NCBI GenBank assembly: GCA_946479055.1
Contig: CAMLEX010000013.1
Span: forward strand, 1 to 16,999
Direction: 5' to 3'
DNA from: an uncultured Bacteroidota bacterium
GTDB taxonomy: Bacteria; Bacteroidota; Bacteroidia; Chitinophagales; Chitinophagaceae
Length of the DNA stretch: 16,999 nucleotides
The notes beneath the pieces are model-generated. The model was not told the DNA's origin. It searched no databases and was given only the letters and a program-made list of their open reading frames with translations. Shown here one piece after another: positions 7,647 to 15,171 of this stretch (positions are counted from its first letter, which is position 1; each line of letters opens with the position of its first letter). The position numbers and the translations under genes are program-made.

Positions 7647-8429
7647 TTATACCTCAATACTCCCTTCAAAAACTTTTTCCGCCGGCCCACAAAGCCAGAT
7701 ATTCGTAAACCGATCCTCATCCAACCGGTCAAACTCTATAGTAAGGCTACCGCCCAGCGTTTTAACTTCCACATCATTATAACCATTTTCATTATGATAA
7801 CACACTAATGCCGCAGCTGTAACACCGGTACCGCAGGAATAGGTCTCATCCTCCACACCTCTTTCATACGTGCGAACGATGATTTTATCATCACCCGCCT
7901 GCTCTACAAAATTTACATTGATACCATCATGTTCAAAATCTTTGCTATAGCGGATATCACGGCCTTTTTTATATACATCCATATCCATCACATCCGTCAC
8001 CAGTTTTATATAATGGGGTGATCCGGTATCCAGGATAAAGTCACCATTAACTTTACGGATTTTATCTACATCCTTCATTTTAAGCGACACGGTACCATCC
8101 GTATCTATTTCGGCTTCATGTTCACCATCGGTAGCGATAAATTTATATTCATTGCGGTGAATACCCAGGTGGTAAGCAAATTTTACAATACACCGCCCAC
8201 CGTTACCGCACATGCTTCCTTCACGGCCATCCGAATTATAATATTTCATTTCAAAATCATAACCGGGCTTCTCATTCAGCAACATAAACCCATCAGCTCC
8301 TATGCCCATCCGCCTGTCGCATAGCTCCCGGATCTGGTGTTCCCTGAGTGAAGAATAGCCATTGACCCTGTTATCAACCAGGATAAAATCATTGCCCGTA
8401 CCCTGGTATTTATAAAATTTTACTGTCAT
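7647..8429 (-). CDS. dapF: Diaminopimelate epimerase
   Basis: A 260-residue PLP-independent epimerase that converts LL- to meso-diaminopimelate, the penultimate step of lysine synthesis and the source of the peptidoglycan cross-linking residue. It is cytoplasmic. Both catalytic cysteines are present: C74 in SMCGNGGRC and C199 in ETYSCGTGVTAAA. Also typical are the N-terminal YQGTGNDFILVD (N13), DGINVNFVE (~168-176) and YERGVEDE (188-195). Length is normal for the family, and both domains look intact. The start ATG at 8429-8427 puts KFYKYQGTGNDF in the expected place. A four-unit TAAGTGG heptamer tract lies 13-40 nt upstream of the start. The gene has no close co-directional partner. Confidence 0.97.
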   Translation of the reverse strand: MTVKFYKYQGTGNDFILVDNRVNGYSSLREHQIRELCDRRMGIGADGFMLLNEKPGYDFEMKYYNSDGREGSMCGNGGRCIVKFAYHLGIHRNEYKFIATDGEHEAEIDTDGTVSLKMKDVDKIRKVNGDFILDTGSPHYIKLVTDVMDMDVYKKGRDIRYSKDFEHDGINVNFVEQAGDDKIIVRTYERGVEDETYSCGTGVTAAALVCYHNENGYNDVEVKTLGGSLTIEFDRLDEDRFTNIWLCGPAEKVFEGSIEV

Positions 8430-8441
8430 AGTGATTAGTCG

Positions 8442-8469
8442 TAAGTGGTAAATGGCTAGTGGCTAGTGG
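8442..8469. repeat. Heptamer tandem repeat (TAAGTGG-type), four units
   Basis: Units TAAGTGG, TAAATGG, CTAGTGG and CTAGTGG in direct succession, directly upstream of the dapF start codon. On the dapF strand this is a CCACTAG/CCACTTA-type repeat lying in the leader or core promoter region. The following bases, 8470-8600, show no gene or clear signal. Confidence 0.75.
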
Positions 8470-8604
8470 GATTAAGCTGAAGTTTTCAATCCTATTTGCT
8501 TAGCAAACTGAAAGTTGATTCAGTATGTTTTCCCCCATCTGCCATTTCCCCTTTTTTAGTATTTCAATATTATTACCTGTTTCAAAATTTCGTCACTGTT
8601 CTAT

Positions 8605-8900
8605 TTAAATCCATTGATCAACCATTTCTCTAAGGCGCATTTCCAGCGCCTAAAGGAAATGTCCAGCGCCTCTTTTTCGCTTACAATAAACCTCTTATTA
8701 CTATAAACACTCTCAGCGAAAAATCAGCGCCTCCCGTTACTCCGCTCAGCACGAAGCGGAGTCTACCATTACCTCTTCAAACCAGTCAACAAATTTAGAC
8801 CTTTCGGTATCTCTGGGGCGTTGGCCCGGAAAAAAGGCGGAGCATTCTTTTTTCCTTGACTTTTTTGTTTCTTTTTTTGTCAAGAAAAAAAGAAAAGAAG
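8605..8900. repeat. Mosaic intergenic repeat, copy B
   Basis: It begins with TAAATCCATTGATCAACC (end of module M2). M3 follows, with CATTTCC/GGAAATG arms at 8638-8660, then the M4 stem-loop (~8663-8735). The end of M4 carries its own perfect hairpin, ACTCCGCT (8739-8746) with AGCGGAGT (8755-8762). In place of M5, copy B has M1 (about 8767-8816, AAATTTAGACCTTT...), which in copy A sits at the 5' end. M6 follows (8817-8900: GGCGTTGGCCCGG, then CTTGAC...GTCAAG with T-rich loop). It lies in the 1026-nt gene-free stretch 8430-9455. Confidence 0.85.
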
Positions 8901-8912
8901 AAAACAGAATAC

Positions 8913-9071
8913 TTCTTGCCATTTACTTTGTCATGTCCTGATAAAAGTTGACACTATTACCCTGGTTTTCCTCCAACTTTCTGACTGCTTCTCATCAACC
9001 CACCCCGATTTTCTATATAATAAATTCTCCTAAATCCGCCCCTCCAAGGAGGGGAAGCTCACTAAGGACAC
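8913..9071. other. Gene-free spacer between repeat copies B and C
   Basis: No convincing coding region. It contains an inverted repeat CCCCTCC (9039-9045) / GGAGGGG (9048-9054) with a 2-nt centre, of a type often repeated in Bacteroidota intergenic DNA. The 61-codon ORF crossing it has no recognisable product. Confidence 0.5.
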
Positions 9072-9405
9072 ATATAGCTATCGGAATTTCCCCTGACAAA
9101 AAAATAAATCCATTTATCAACCATTTCTCATAAGGACATTTCCATCGCCTAAAGGAAATGTCCAGCGCCTCTTTTTCGCTTACTATAAACCGCTTAATAC
9201 TATAAACACTCTCAGCGAAAAATCAGCGCCTCCCGTTGCTACGCACAGCACGACAAAGAATCTTCATCCTTCCACTCCGATTAAATAAACGACTTTCAAC
9301 CGATCGGAATCCTTGTGCGTTGGCCCGGCAAAACCCGCGGAGCGTTGGTGTTTGCCTTGACTTTTTTTGTTATCTTTTTTGCGTCAAGGCAAAAAAGTAA
9401 ATAAA
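9072..9405. repeat. Mosaic intergenic repeat, copy C
   Basis: Module order M2-M3-M4-M5-M6. M3 is a perfect hairpin with 10-bp arms, GGACATTTCC (9134-9143) and GGAAATGTCC (9154-9163). M4 and M5 are close to copy A. M6 ends with 11-bp arms TTTGCCTTGAC (9351-9361) and GTCAAGGCAAA (9383-9393) around a T-rich 21-nt loop. The remaining bases up to 9455 are the spacer before the stop codon of the nucleoside phosphorylase gene. Confidence 0.85.
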
Positions 9406-9455
9406 GAAACAATTAAAAGAACTTGATTTCAAAAACAGGGACTCACCAGCCCCCA

Positions 9456-10340
9456 CTACCCACCCATCTCCTTCGAAAAAATCTCCATAAACCTCACAAT
9501 CAACCTCTCCACCGCCGCCTTCCCATCTCTCGAAAATTCCTTTTTAACCCTATTCGCCACCATCACATTTACAGCAAGACAATTATGCCCCAATAATTTC
9601 CCTAACCCATAAATCGCCGATGTTTCCATTTCAAAATTAGTAATCCGGTGCTGACCAAAACGAAAATCCGTCAACCTGTTGATAAGTCCCGGATTGCGTA
9701 CGCCCAACCTCAATACCCGACCCTGCGGTCCATAAAACCCCGGGCAGGTAACAGTAATGCCCTGGTGAAAATCCTTTACAAAATGTTTCAGGAGTGATCC
9801 GGCCGCACTGCTGATATACGGATAGCTCATTTGTCCGTGCATCTGTGTATGGGTAACAAAAGATTGCAGCAATAGTTGTTCCTCATCATTTTGTTCATGC
9901 CGGTAAAAATTCATCAGGTTGTCAATACCCAGGCCATGGGTAGAAGCAACAAAGCTATCAACGGGAATATCGGCCTGCAATGAACCCGATGTACCGATCC
10001 GGATAATATTAAGAGGCGTTAATTTGTCTTTGATCTGGCGGGTTTCAAAATCAATATTAACAAGGGCGTCCAGTTCATTGACAACGATATCAATATTATC
10101 CGGCCCGATGCCCGATGATAAAACGGTCAGTCTTTTTTTACCCACATATCCGGTATGACTGATAAATTCCCGGTGTTGTCTTGTTATTTCTACGGTATCA
10201 AAATGTTTACTCACTTCCCTGACCCGGTCCGGATCGCCGACTGTAATAACGGTGGCTGCTATTTCTTCGGGGCGAAGATCAAGATGGTACACAGCTCCCC
10301 GTGAATTAATGATCAATTCTGATTCAGCAATACGGCTCAT
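9456..10340 (-). CDS. Nucleoside phosphorylase, uridine phosphorylase-like
   Basis: A 294-residue enzyme of the PNP/UDP phosphorylase family, which splits nucleosides with phosphate into base and ribose-1-phosphate for salvage. Family marks: VITVGDPDRV (residues 31-40, phosphate loop), RIGTSGSLQ (114-122), and NFEMET (235-240), the ribose-binding Glu-Met-Glu segment. The stretch GFYGPQGR (201-208) places Gln206 and Arg208 where E. coli uridine phosphorylase has the uracil-reading Gln166 and Arg168, so uridine is the likelier substrate; this is inference. The protein is ~40 residues longer than the E. coli enzyme, partly at the N-terminus. The start ATG is at 10340-10338, ~35 nt downstream of a perfect Bacteroidota promoter. 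The gene is divergent from tRNA-Cys. Confidence 0.9.
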   Translation of the reverse strand: MSRIAESELIINSRGAVYHLDLRPEEIAATVITVGDPDRVREVSKHFDTVEITRQHREFISHTGYVGKKRLTVLSSGIGPDNIDIVVNELDALVNIDFETRQIKDKLTPLNIIRIGTSGSLQADIPVDSFVASTHGLGIDNLMNFYRHEQNDEEQLLLQSFVTHTQMHGQMSYPYISSAAGSLLKHFVKDFHQGITVTCPGFYGPQGRVLRLGVRNPGLINRLTDFRFGQHRITNFEMETSAIYGLGKLLGHNCLAVNVMVANRVKKEFSRDGKAAVERLIVRFMEIFSKEMGG

Positions 10341-10375
10341 ACAAGATTTTTAAGGTAATGGGTTCAATCAATTAT

Positions 10376-10406
10376 CAAAAATATCCTATTTTCGCAGCGA
10401 TTCAAA
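10376..10406 (-). promoter_or_regulatory. Bacteroidota-type promoter for the nucleoside phosphorylase gene
   Basis: On the minus strand, TTTG (10406-10403), a 19-nt spacer, and TATTTTTG (10383-10376) match the TTTG-N19-TAnnTTTG consensus of the Bacteroidota primary sigma factor at every defined position. Transcription would start near 10370, giving a leader of about 30 nt. The -33 element ends only 4 nt from the tRNA-Cys 5' end, so it overlaps the region where the divergent tRNA promoter must lie. Confidence 0.7.
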
Positions 10407-10410
10407 AAAC

Positions 10411-10481
10411 GGTCCTTTGGCCGAGTGGCTAGGCAAAGCTCTGCAAAAGCTTCTACAGCGGTTCGAATCCGCTAGGGACCT
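10411..10481 (+). tRNA. tRNA-Cys (anticodon GCA)
   Basis: A 71-nt cloverleaf. The acceptor stem GGTCCTT pairs with AGGGACC (one G-U). The D arm is GCC/GGC. The anticodon stem AAGCT/AGCTT holds loop CTGCAAA, with anticodon GCA at 10443-10445. The variable region is 4 nt. The T arm AGCGG/CCGCT has loop TTCGAAT. The discriminator base is T (U73), a cysteine identity element. The 3' CCA is not encoded. A near-match to a -7 element (TATTTTCG, 10387-10394) lies upstream without a clear -33. It is transcribed toward the defence genes but separated from them by a terminator. Confidence 0.97.
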
Positions 10482-10491
10482 CTGGAAATGA

Positions 10492-10528
10492 AAAGACCTG
10501 TCGATAGTTATTGGCAGGTCTTTTTTTA
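10492..10528 (+). terminator. Rho-independent terminator after tRNA-Cys
   Basis: The arms AAAGACCTGTC (10492-10502) and GGCAGGTCTTT (10513-10523) form an 11-bp stem with one G-U pair and a 10-nt loop. The stem runs into eight T residues (10520-10527). It lies 11 nt after the tRNA and should isolate it from the downstream operon. Confidence 0.9.
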
Positions 10529-10593
10529 TTAGAGTTTTTATTTAGCCAGCTGCATTGCTACTATCATCGTCTGTTGCGTCGCACTCTTCATCG

Positions 10594-10625
10594 TTCGGTA
10601 ATTCTACTCAGCTTTGCTTATTTTG
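10594..10625 (+). promoter_or_regulatory. Possible promoter of the helicase operon
   Basis: TTCG (10594-10597), a 20-nt spacer and TTATTTTG (10618-10625) resemble the Bacteroidota consensus with one mismatch in each element. They are 24 nt upstream of the helicase ATG. No other candidate in 10529-10649 is better. Weak evidence. Confidence 0.3.
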
Positions 10626-10649
10626 CGTGATATTAACCTGTAGATTTGA

Positions 10650-13600
10650 ATGTCAACAAAGTTTTTCACAAACGAGAACGGAAATTCACTTTTAAAAAAA
10701 TTCAAAGGAGCCTTTGAACATATTGCTGACATATATGCTTTTCATGCAGTCGTCGGTTATTTCCGCTCCTCAGGCTATTTTTCAATACGGGATCATTTAC
10801 AAAAAGTATCGGAAGTAAAAATTCTGGTGGGTATAAATGTAGATGCAATAAGCGCTGAAGCAAAAAAAAGAGGATTGATGTTTTTTGGCGATCCTGACAG
10901 GAGCCGTGATGAATTTGTAAAATGGATGCAGAAAGATATTAAAGAGGCGAACTATTCCAAAGAAGTAGAAGATGGCATCCTGCAATTCATGGGGGATATC
11001 GTGGATAAAAAAATCCAGATACGTGTTCATAAAACAAAAAAACTACACGCCAAAATTTACATATTTCTCCCCAAAAAATTCAATGAATATTCAGGAGGTG
11101 AAGTAATAACAGGTTCTTCAAATCTGACCAACGAAGGCATTGGAACTCATGACGGAGCTAATTATGAATTTAATGTTTGCCTTCGTGATTATGGCGATGT
11201 GCAGTTTGCCGAAAATGAATTTCAAAAACTTTGGGAAGAAGGAGAGGAGATATTGCCTGTTGATATCACAAGAATAAAATCCAGAACGCATATTGGTCAA
11301 CTTTATACACCTTTTGAAATTTATATAAAGCTGTTGATTGAATACTTTGGTAAAAACATTGATTACGATCCTGATTCCGTAGGCGACCTTCCACAGAATT
11401 TTAAAAAATTGACTTATCAGGTAGATGCAGTAAACCAGGGTTATCAAATGCTGTTGGAACATAATGGTTTTATGCTGGCTGATGTGGTAGGTCTTGGCAA
11501 AACAGTTGTTGCCAGTATGATTGCAAAACGCTTCTTAATTGCCAATGGCACACTCAATACCAAGATTCTCGTTGTTTATCCGCCACCACTCGAAAGAACA
11601 TGGAAAAAAACGTTCAGTCAGTTTGGTTTGGACAGACATACGGAGTTTATCAGTAATGGCAGTCTTCATAAAATATTAGAAAATAAAAAAGATGACCACT
11701 GGCCAAAAGAGGACTATGATCTGGTGCTGGTAGATGAAGCGCATAAATTCCGTAACCACAAATCACAAATGTTTAATGAGCTGCAGGTGATTTGTAAAAC
11801 ACCCAGAGCGGTAGAAGGGAATGTGCCGGGTAGGCAAAAGAAAGTCATTCTTATTTCAGCTACACCACTAAATAACAGGCCGGAAGATATTTATTATCAA
11901 CTGCAATTATTCACCGATGCCCGTAAGTCGACACTCGATATTACTAACCTGCAGGGCTTTTTTGCTCCATTAATTAAAAGATACAAAGAGGTGTTAGCCG
12001 CTGCAAAACTAACCGGCAGACCTGACATTAATTCTTTACGGGTTATTTATTCTGCTATCAGGGACAAAGTATTGCAGCAAATTACAGTTCGCCGTACACG
12101 AACAGATGTAAAAAATTATAAAGATTACCTGAAAGATTTAACCGAGCAGGGTATCAGATTTCCGGAAATTGCGGAACCCAAAGCGATAGAATATGAGATG
12201 GATAAGGAACTCGAATCCTTATTCTACCAAACCATCGCATACCTTGTTGATGAAAACAGGATCGGTTATTTCCGGTACAAAGCTATTTCGGGTTTATTAC
12301 CGGAAGTAAAAGAGAAATATTATACCAATGCCGACCGGGCTTCATTAACATTGGGACAGATTATCATGACCCAATTGATAAAACGACTCGAAAGTTCCTT
12401 TACCGCCTTCAAAATTTCACTGGATAATTTCAAAGTTTCTACTGAACGGATGATTGACATGTTCAGTAAAGGAAAGGTTTATGTGGCCCCGGATGCTAAA
12501 GTGAATGAACTGATGAACAAAGACTGGAGCGACGAAGAAATTGAAGAACGCATCTTAGAATTATCCGAAAAAAATCCACGCAACCAAATCTTTTCACCGG
12601 TAGACTTTAAAGAAGATTTTTTAGAAAGTTTGCGTCGCGATGTTGAATCGCTCAATGAACTCTGTGAAGCATGGGCAAAAGTGGAACAGGACCCAAAATG
12701 GGATGTTTTCTTGCATTTGTTTAAAACCGAATTGCTGCGAAATGATTTAAATCCTTCCGGCAAGCTGGTGATCTTTACCGAATCAAAAGAAACAGTTAAA
12801 TACCTGGCAAAACAATTTGAAAAGGAAGGATACACCAAATTACTATCCATTTCAGCTGAAAACAGGAAGTCTTTGCAGGATACAATCCAGGATAATTTTG
12901 ATGCGAATATAAAAGAGTGGAAACATGATTTTGATTTCATCATCAGTACGGAAGTGTTAGCTGAAGGTGTCAACCTGCACCGGGCCAGCATGATTGTAAA
13001 CTATGACACCCCATGGAATGCTACCAAACTCATGCAGCGTATCGGTAGGGTAAACCGTATCGGCAGTACGGCGGATATGATTTATAATTATGCATTCTAT
13101 CCTTCCCGGCAGAGTAATGAACTCGTCAGCCTGTATAATAATGCCTATATAAAATTGCAGGGCTTTCATACAGCCTATGGAGAAGATGCGCAAATTTATA
13201 CGTTGGAAGAAGTGCTGGAACAGGTAAAACTTCATATCAAAGGATTGCCGGAAGATGAAGATAGGCGGCTTCGGTATTTAGAATTCATCCGCAATTTTAA
13301 AACGGATAATGAAAAAGAATTTAAACGGATCAAAGCCCTGCCGCTGAAATCAAGAACGGCAAGAGATATAAAAAAATCAGGCAAACCGGTGATAGGAGGC
13401 GGTTCATTGATCTTTTTAAAGTCTTCCTATAAAATGGAATTCTATAAAGTAATGCAGGAAGGCCCGGTGGAAGCATTGAATTTTGTAGAAGCCGCCGAAC
13501 TGTTTGAAGCAAAGAATAATGAATTGAGTATTGCTTTGCCCGAATACCATCATGCGCAGGTGCAGAAAGCCGTCAGCAAATTTGAACAGGATCTTTTGTT

Positions 13601-13964
13601 GAATACTACAGATACCATCTCTGGTGAACATACAGATGTTAATACTAACCGGGCAAAGAAATTTTTAAGAGACTTAAGGGTAGATAGTACCGATGAAAAA
13701 TTCAGGCAGGGCTGTAATAATTTATTGGAGCTGCTGGAGAAAGGAACCATCACCAACCTTGCCAATGAACTGCGTAAGCTGCGGCTCAAATATGATAAAA
13801 ATGAAATCAAATTGCACCAGGCCGAAAACCTGGTATTGCAACTGGCGGTAAAATATGTGCATCCCGTTGATGACGACAATGATACAGAAGCCTTACCTTC
13901 AGATCTGCCGGTGGAAGTAACGGACCTGCCGGATATCATTATAACAGAAACCTTTTCCTTGTAA
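10650..13964 (+). CDS. PLD nuclease - Snf2/SF2 helicase fusion protein
   Basis: An 1104-residue protein. Residues ~1-200 form a phospholipase-D-type nuclease domain with KLHAKIYIF (H133, K135), TGSSNLT (N158) and NYEFNV (E173). This is the H-K-N-E set used by BfiI-type nucleases, though the Asp of the classic HxKx4D motif is absent. Residues ~255-830 form a Snf2-like SF2 helicase or translocase: Q257 region, ADVVGLGKT (Walker A, K284), VDEAH (361-365), SATPLNN (403-409), a ~280-residue insertion, KLVIFTES, then STEVLAEGVNL (766-776) and QRIGRVNRIGS (796-806). All ATPase motifs look intact. The ~270-residue C-terminus is not recognised. It probably moves along or remodels DNA while the PLD domain cuts. 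It is the first gene of the tight operon: its TAA is followed at once by the ATG of the DUF1016 gene. Confidence 0.9.
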   Translation: MSTKFFTNENGNSLLKKFKGAFEHIADIYAFHAVVGYFRSSGYFSIRDHLQKVSEVKILVGINVDAISAEAKKRGLMFFGDPDRSRDEFVKWMQKDIKEANYSKEVEDGILQFMGDIVDKKIQIRVHKTKKLHAKIYIFLPKKFNEYSGGEVITGSSNLTNEGIGTHDGANYEFNVCLRDYGDVQFAENEFQKLWEEGEEILPVDITRIKSRTHIGQLYTPFEIYIKLLIEYFGKNIDYDPDSVGDLPQNFKKLTYQVDAVNQGYQMLLEHNGFMLADVVGLGKTVVASMIAKRFLIANGTLNTKILVVYPPPLERTWKKTFSQFGLDRHTEFISNGSLHKILENKKDDHWPKEDYDLVLVDEAHKFRNHKSQMFNELQVICKTPRAVEGNVPGRQKKVILISATPLNNRPEDIYYQLQLFTDARKSTLDITNLQGFFAPLIKRYKEVLAAAKLTGRPDINSLRVIYSAIRDKVLQQITVRRTRTDVKNYKDYLKDLTEQGIRFPEIAEPKAIEYEMDKELESLFYQTIAYLVDENRIGYFRYKAISGLLPEVKEKYYTNADRASLTLGQIIMTQLIKRLESSFTAFKISLDNFKVSTERMIDMFSKGKVYVAPDAKVNELMNKDWSDEEIEERILELSEKNPRNQIFSPVDFKEDFLESLRRDVESLNELCEAWAKVEQDPKWDVFLHLFKTELLRNDLNPSGKLVIFTESKETVKYLAKQFEKEGYTKLLSISAENRKSLQDTIQDNFDANIKEWKHDFDFIISTEVLAEGVNLHRASMIVNYDTPWNATKLMQRIGRVNRIGSTADMIYNYAFYPSRQSNELVSLYNNAYIKLQGFHTAYGEDAQIYTLEEVLEQVKLHIKGLPEDEDRRLRYLEFIRNFKTDNEKEFKRIKALPLKSRTARDIKKSGKPVIGGGSLIFLKSSYKMEFYKVMQEGPVEALNFVEAAELFEAKNNELSIALPEYHHAQVQKAVSKFEQDLLLNTTDTISGEHTDVNTNRAKKFLRDLRVDSTDEKFRQGCNNLLELLEKGTITNLANELRKLRLKYDKNEIKLHQAENLVLQLAVKYVHPVDDDNDTEALPSDLPVEVTDLPDIIITETFSL

Positions 13965-15158
13965 ATGGCCAAACCCACCAAAGCATATCTTCTTTGGCTG
14001 CAGCAATTGAAAGAACGTATTCGTTCTGCACAAATAAAAGCGGCAATAAAAGTAAATACGGAACTGCTGAGCCTGTATTGGGAATTAGGAAGAGAAATCG
14101 CGGAAAAAGAAAAAACCACAGATTGGGGTAACAAATTAATTCCTCAATTATCAAAAGATCTTTCTGATGAATTTCCTAAAATCAAAGGTTTTTCCAGGAC
14201 CAATCTTTTCTACATCAAAAAATGGCATTTGTTTTATAGCGGGTCTGAGCTGGTTGTCCCACAAGCTGTGAGACAAATTGATTCATTCGGGCAACAACCT
14301 GTTGGCCGAATTGTCCAACAGGCTGTTGGACCAAAAAAGGAAATGGAATCAGTTCAACATTCTGAAGCGCCAATTGTCCAACAACCTGTTGGACAATTAA
14401 ACAGTCCCTACCTATACCAGTTGCCCGCTGAGCTGACAGTTATTCCCTGGGGGCATCACCTGCAGATTATTACCAAGTGCAAAGACGTTAAAGAAGCCCT
14501 GTTTTATATTTCTCAAACTACGCAGCACAACTGGAGCCGCAGTGTACTGGTGCATCAAATGGAAAGTGGTTTATATAAAAGAAAAGGCAAAGCGATTACC
14601 AACTTTGAATATACTCTGCCCAAACCACAAAGTGACCTTGCCAATGAACTGCTGAAGAACCCGTATCATTTTGATTTTCTCCTTCTCGGTGCTGATGCTT
14701 CGGAAAAGGAACTGGAAGATGCATTGCTCACACACCTTACTAAGTTTTTACTGGAGTTGGGTGCAGGCTTTGCATTCCTTGGCAGGCAATACAAAATAAC
14801 GGTGGAAGAAAAAGACTATGAGCTTGACCTGCTATTTTATCATATCCGCCTGCGCTGCCATGTAGTGGTTGAATTAAAGATCGATGAATTTAAACCAGAA
14901 TATGCAGGTAAGCTCAACTTTTACCTGTCTGCGGCAGATGCCCAACTGAAGGCCAAGGAAGACCAGCCATCTATCGGCTTGCTGTTATGTAAAAAAGCGG
15001 GTAAACTTACCGTTGAGTACTCCCTGAAAGATATCGGCAAGCCGATTGGAGTAAGCGAATACAGGCTTACGGAAAAAATACCTGCTGGCCTGAAAGGAAA
15101 ATTGCCTACAATAAAAGAAATTGAAAGAGAATTAAAAGATATTAAAGATCCATCCTGA
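13965..15158 (+). CDS. DUF1016 / YhcG-family PD-(D/E)xK nuclease
   Basis: A 397-residue protein. The N-terminal DUF1016_N helical domain (~10-95) contains NTELLSLYWELGREIAEKE and GFSRTNLFYIKKWHLFY. The C-terminal YhcG nuclease domain (~155-370) contains TVIPWGHHLQII, NPYHFDFLLLG and the PD-(D/E)xK core: D288 in YELDLLF and E303-L-K305 in VVVELKIDEF. The active site looks intact. Between the domains, residues ~95-147 form a Gln/Val/Gly-rich linker encoded by four palindromes and reading VPQAVRQ, GQQPVGR, VQQAVGP and VQQPVGQ. DUF1016 genes are often found inside restriction-modification loci, and the placement here, between helicase and methyltransferase, fits. Gaps are 0 nt upstream and 13 nt downstream, so it is cotranscribed. 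A DNA-cleaving role is inferred from the fold. Confidence 0.92.
   Translation: MAKPTKAYLLWLQQLKERIRSAQIKAAIKVNTELLSLYWELGREIAEKEKTTDWGNKLIPQLSKDLSDEFPKIKGFSRTNLFYIKKWHLFYSGSELVVPQAVRQIDSFGQQPVGRIVQQAVGPKKEMESVQHSEAPIVQQPVGQLNSPYLYQLPAELTVIPWGHHLQIITKCKDVKEALFYISQTTQHNWSRSVLVHQMESGLYKRKGKAITNFEYTLPKPQSDLANELLKNPYHFDFLLLGADASEKELEDALLTHLTKFLLELGAGFAFLGRQYKITVEEKDYELDLLFYHIRLRCHVVVELKIDEFKPEYAGKLNFYLSAADAQLKAKEDQPSIGLLLCKKAGKLTVEYSLKDIGKPIGVSEYRLTEKIPAGLKGKLPTIKEIERELKDIKDPS
14254..14398 (+). repeat. Four in-frame palindromic repeats within the DUF1016 gene
   Basis: The palindromes have 3-nt centres at 14264-14266, 14297-14299, 14321-14323 and 14384-14386. The fourth is perfect: AATTGTCCAACA (14372-14383) and TGTTGGACAATT (14387-14398). 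The first has 10-bp arms with one mismatch, the second ~8 bp with one mismatch, and the third 8 perfect inner bases with an intact left arm AATTGTCCAACA (14309-14320). Centre-to-centre distances are 33, 24 and 63 nt, all multiples of three, so each copy encodes the same peptide type (xQQxVGx). Confidence 0.9.
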
Positions 15159-15171
15159 TTAAATTTGAAAC

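Noticed and set aside
8926..8960. Possible insertion-sequence end (TGTCCTGATAAAAGTTGACA)
   Set aside because: The sequence looks like an IS terminus, but no matching inverted partner and no transposase fragment were found in the window.
10387..10394. TATTTTCG as the tRNA-Cys -7 promoter element
   Set aside because: One mismatch to consensus and no TTTG at the right upstream distance; too weak to list as a feature.
12479..12991. 170-codon open frame on the minus strand inside the helicase gene
   Set aside because: Antisense to conserved helicase motifs; Ser-rich translation with no recognisable domain.
13550..14134. 194-codon open frame on the minus strand
   Set aside because: It lies opposite the helicase C-terminus and the DUF1016 start, both well supported. 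Its Ser/Cys/Phe-rich translation looks like an antisense shadow.
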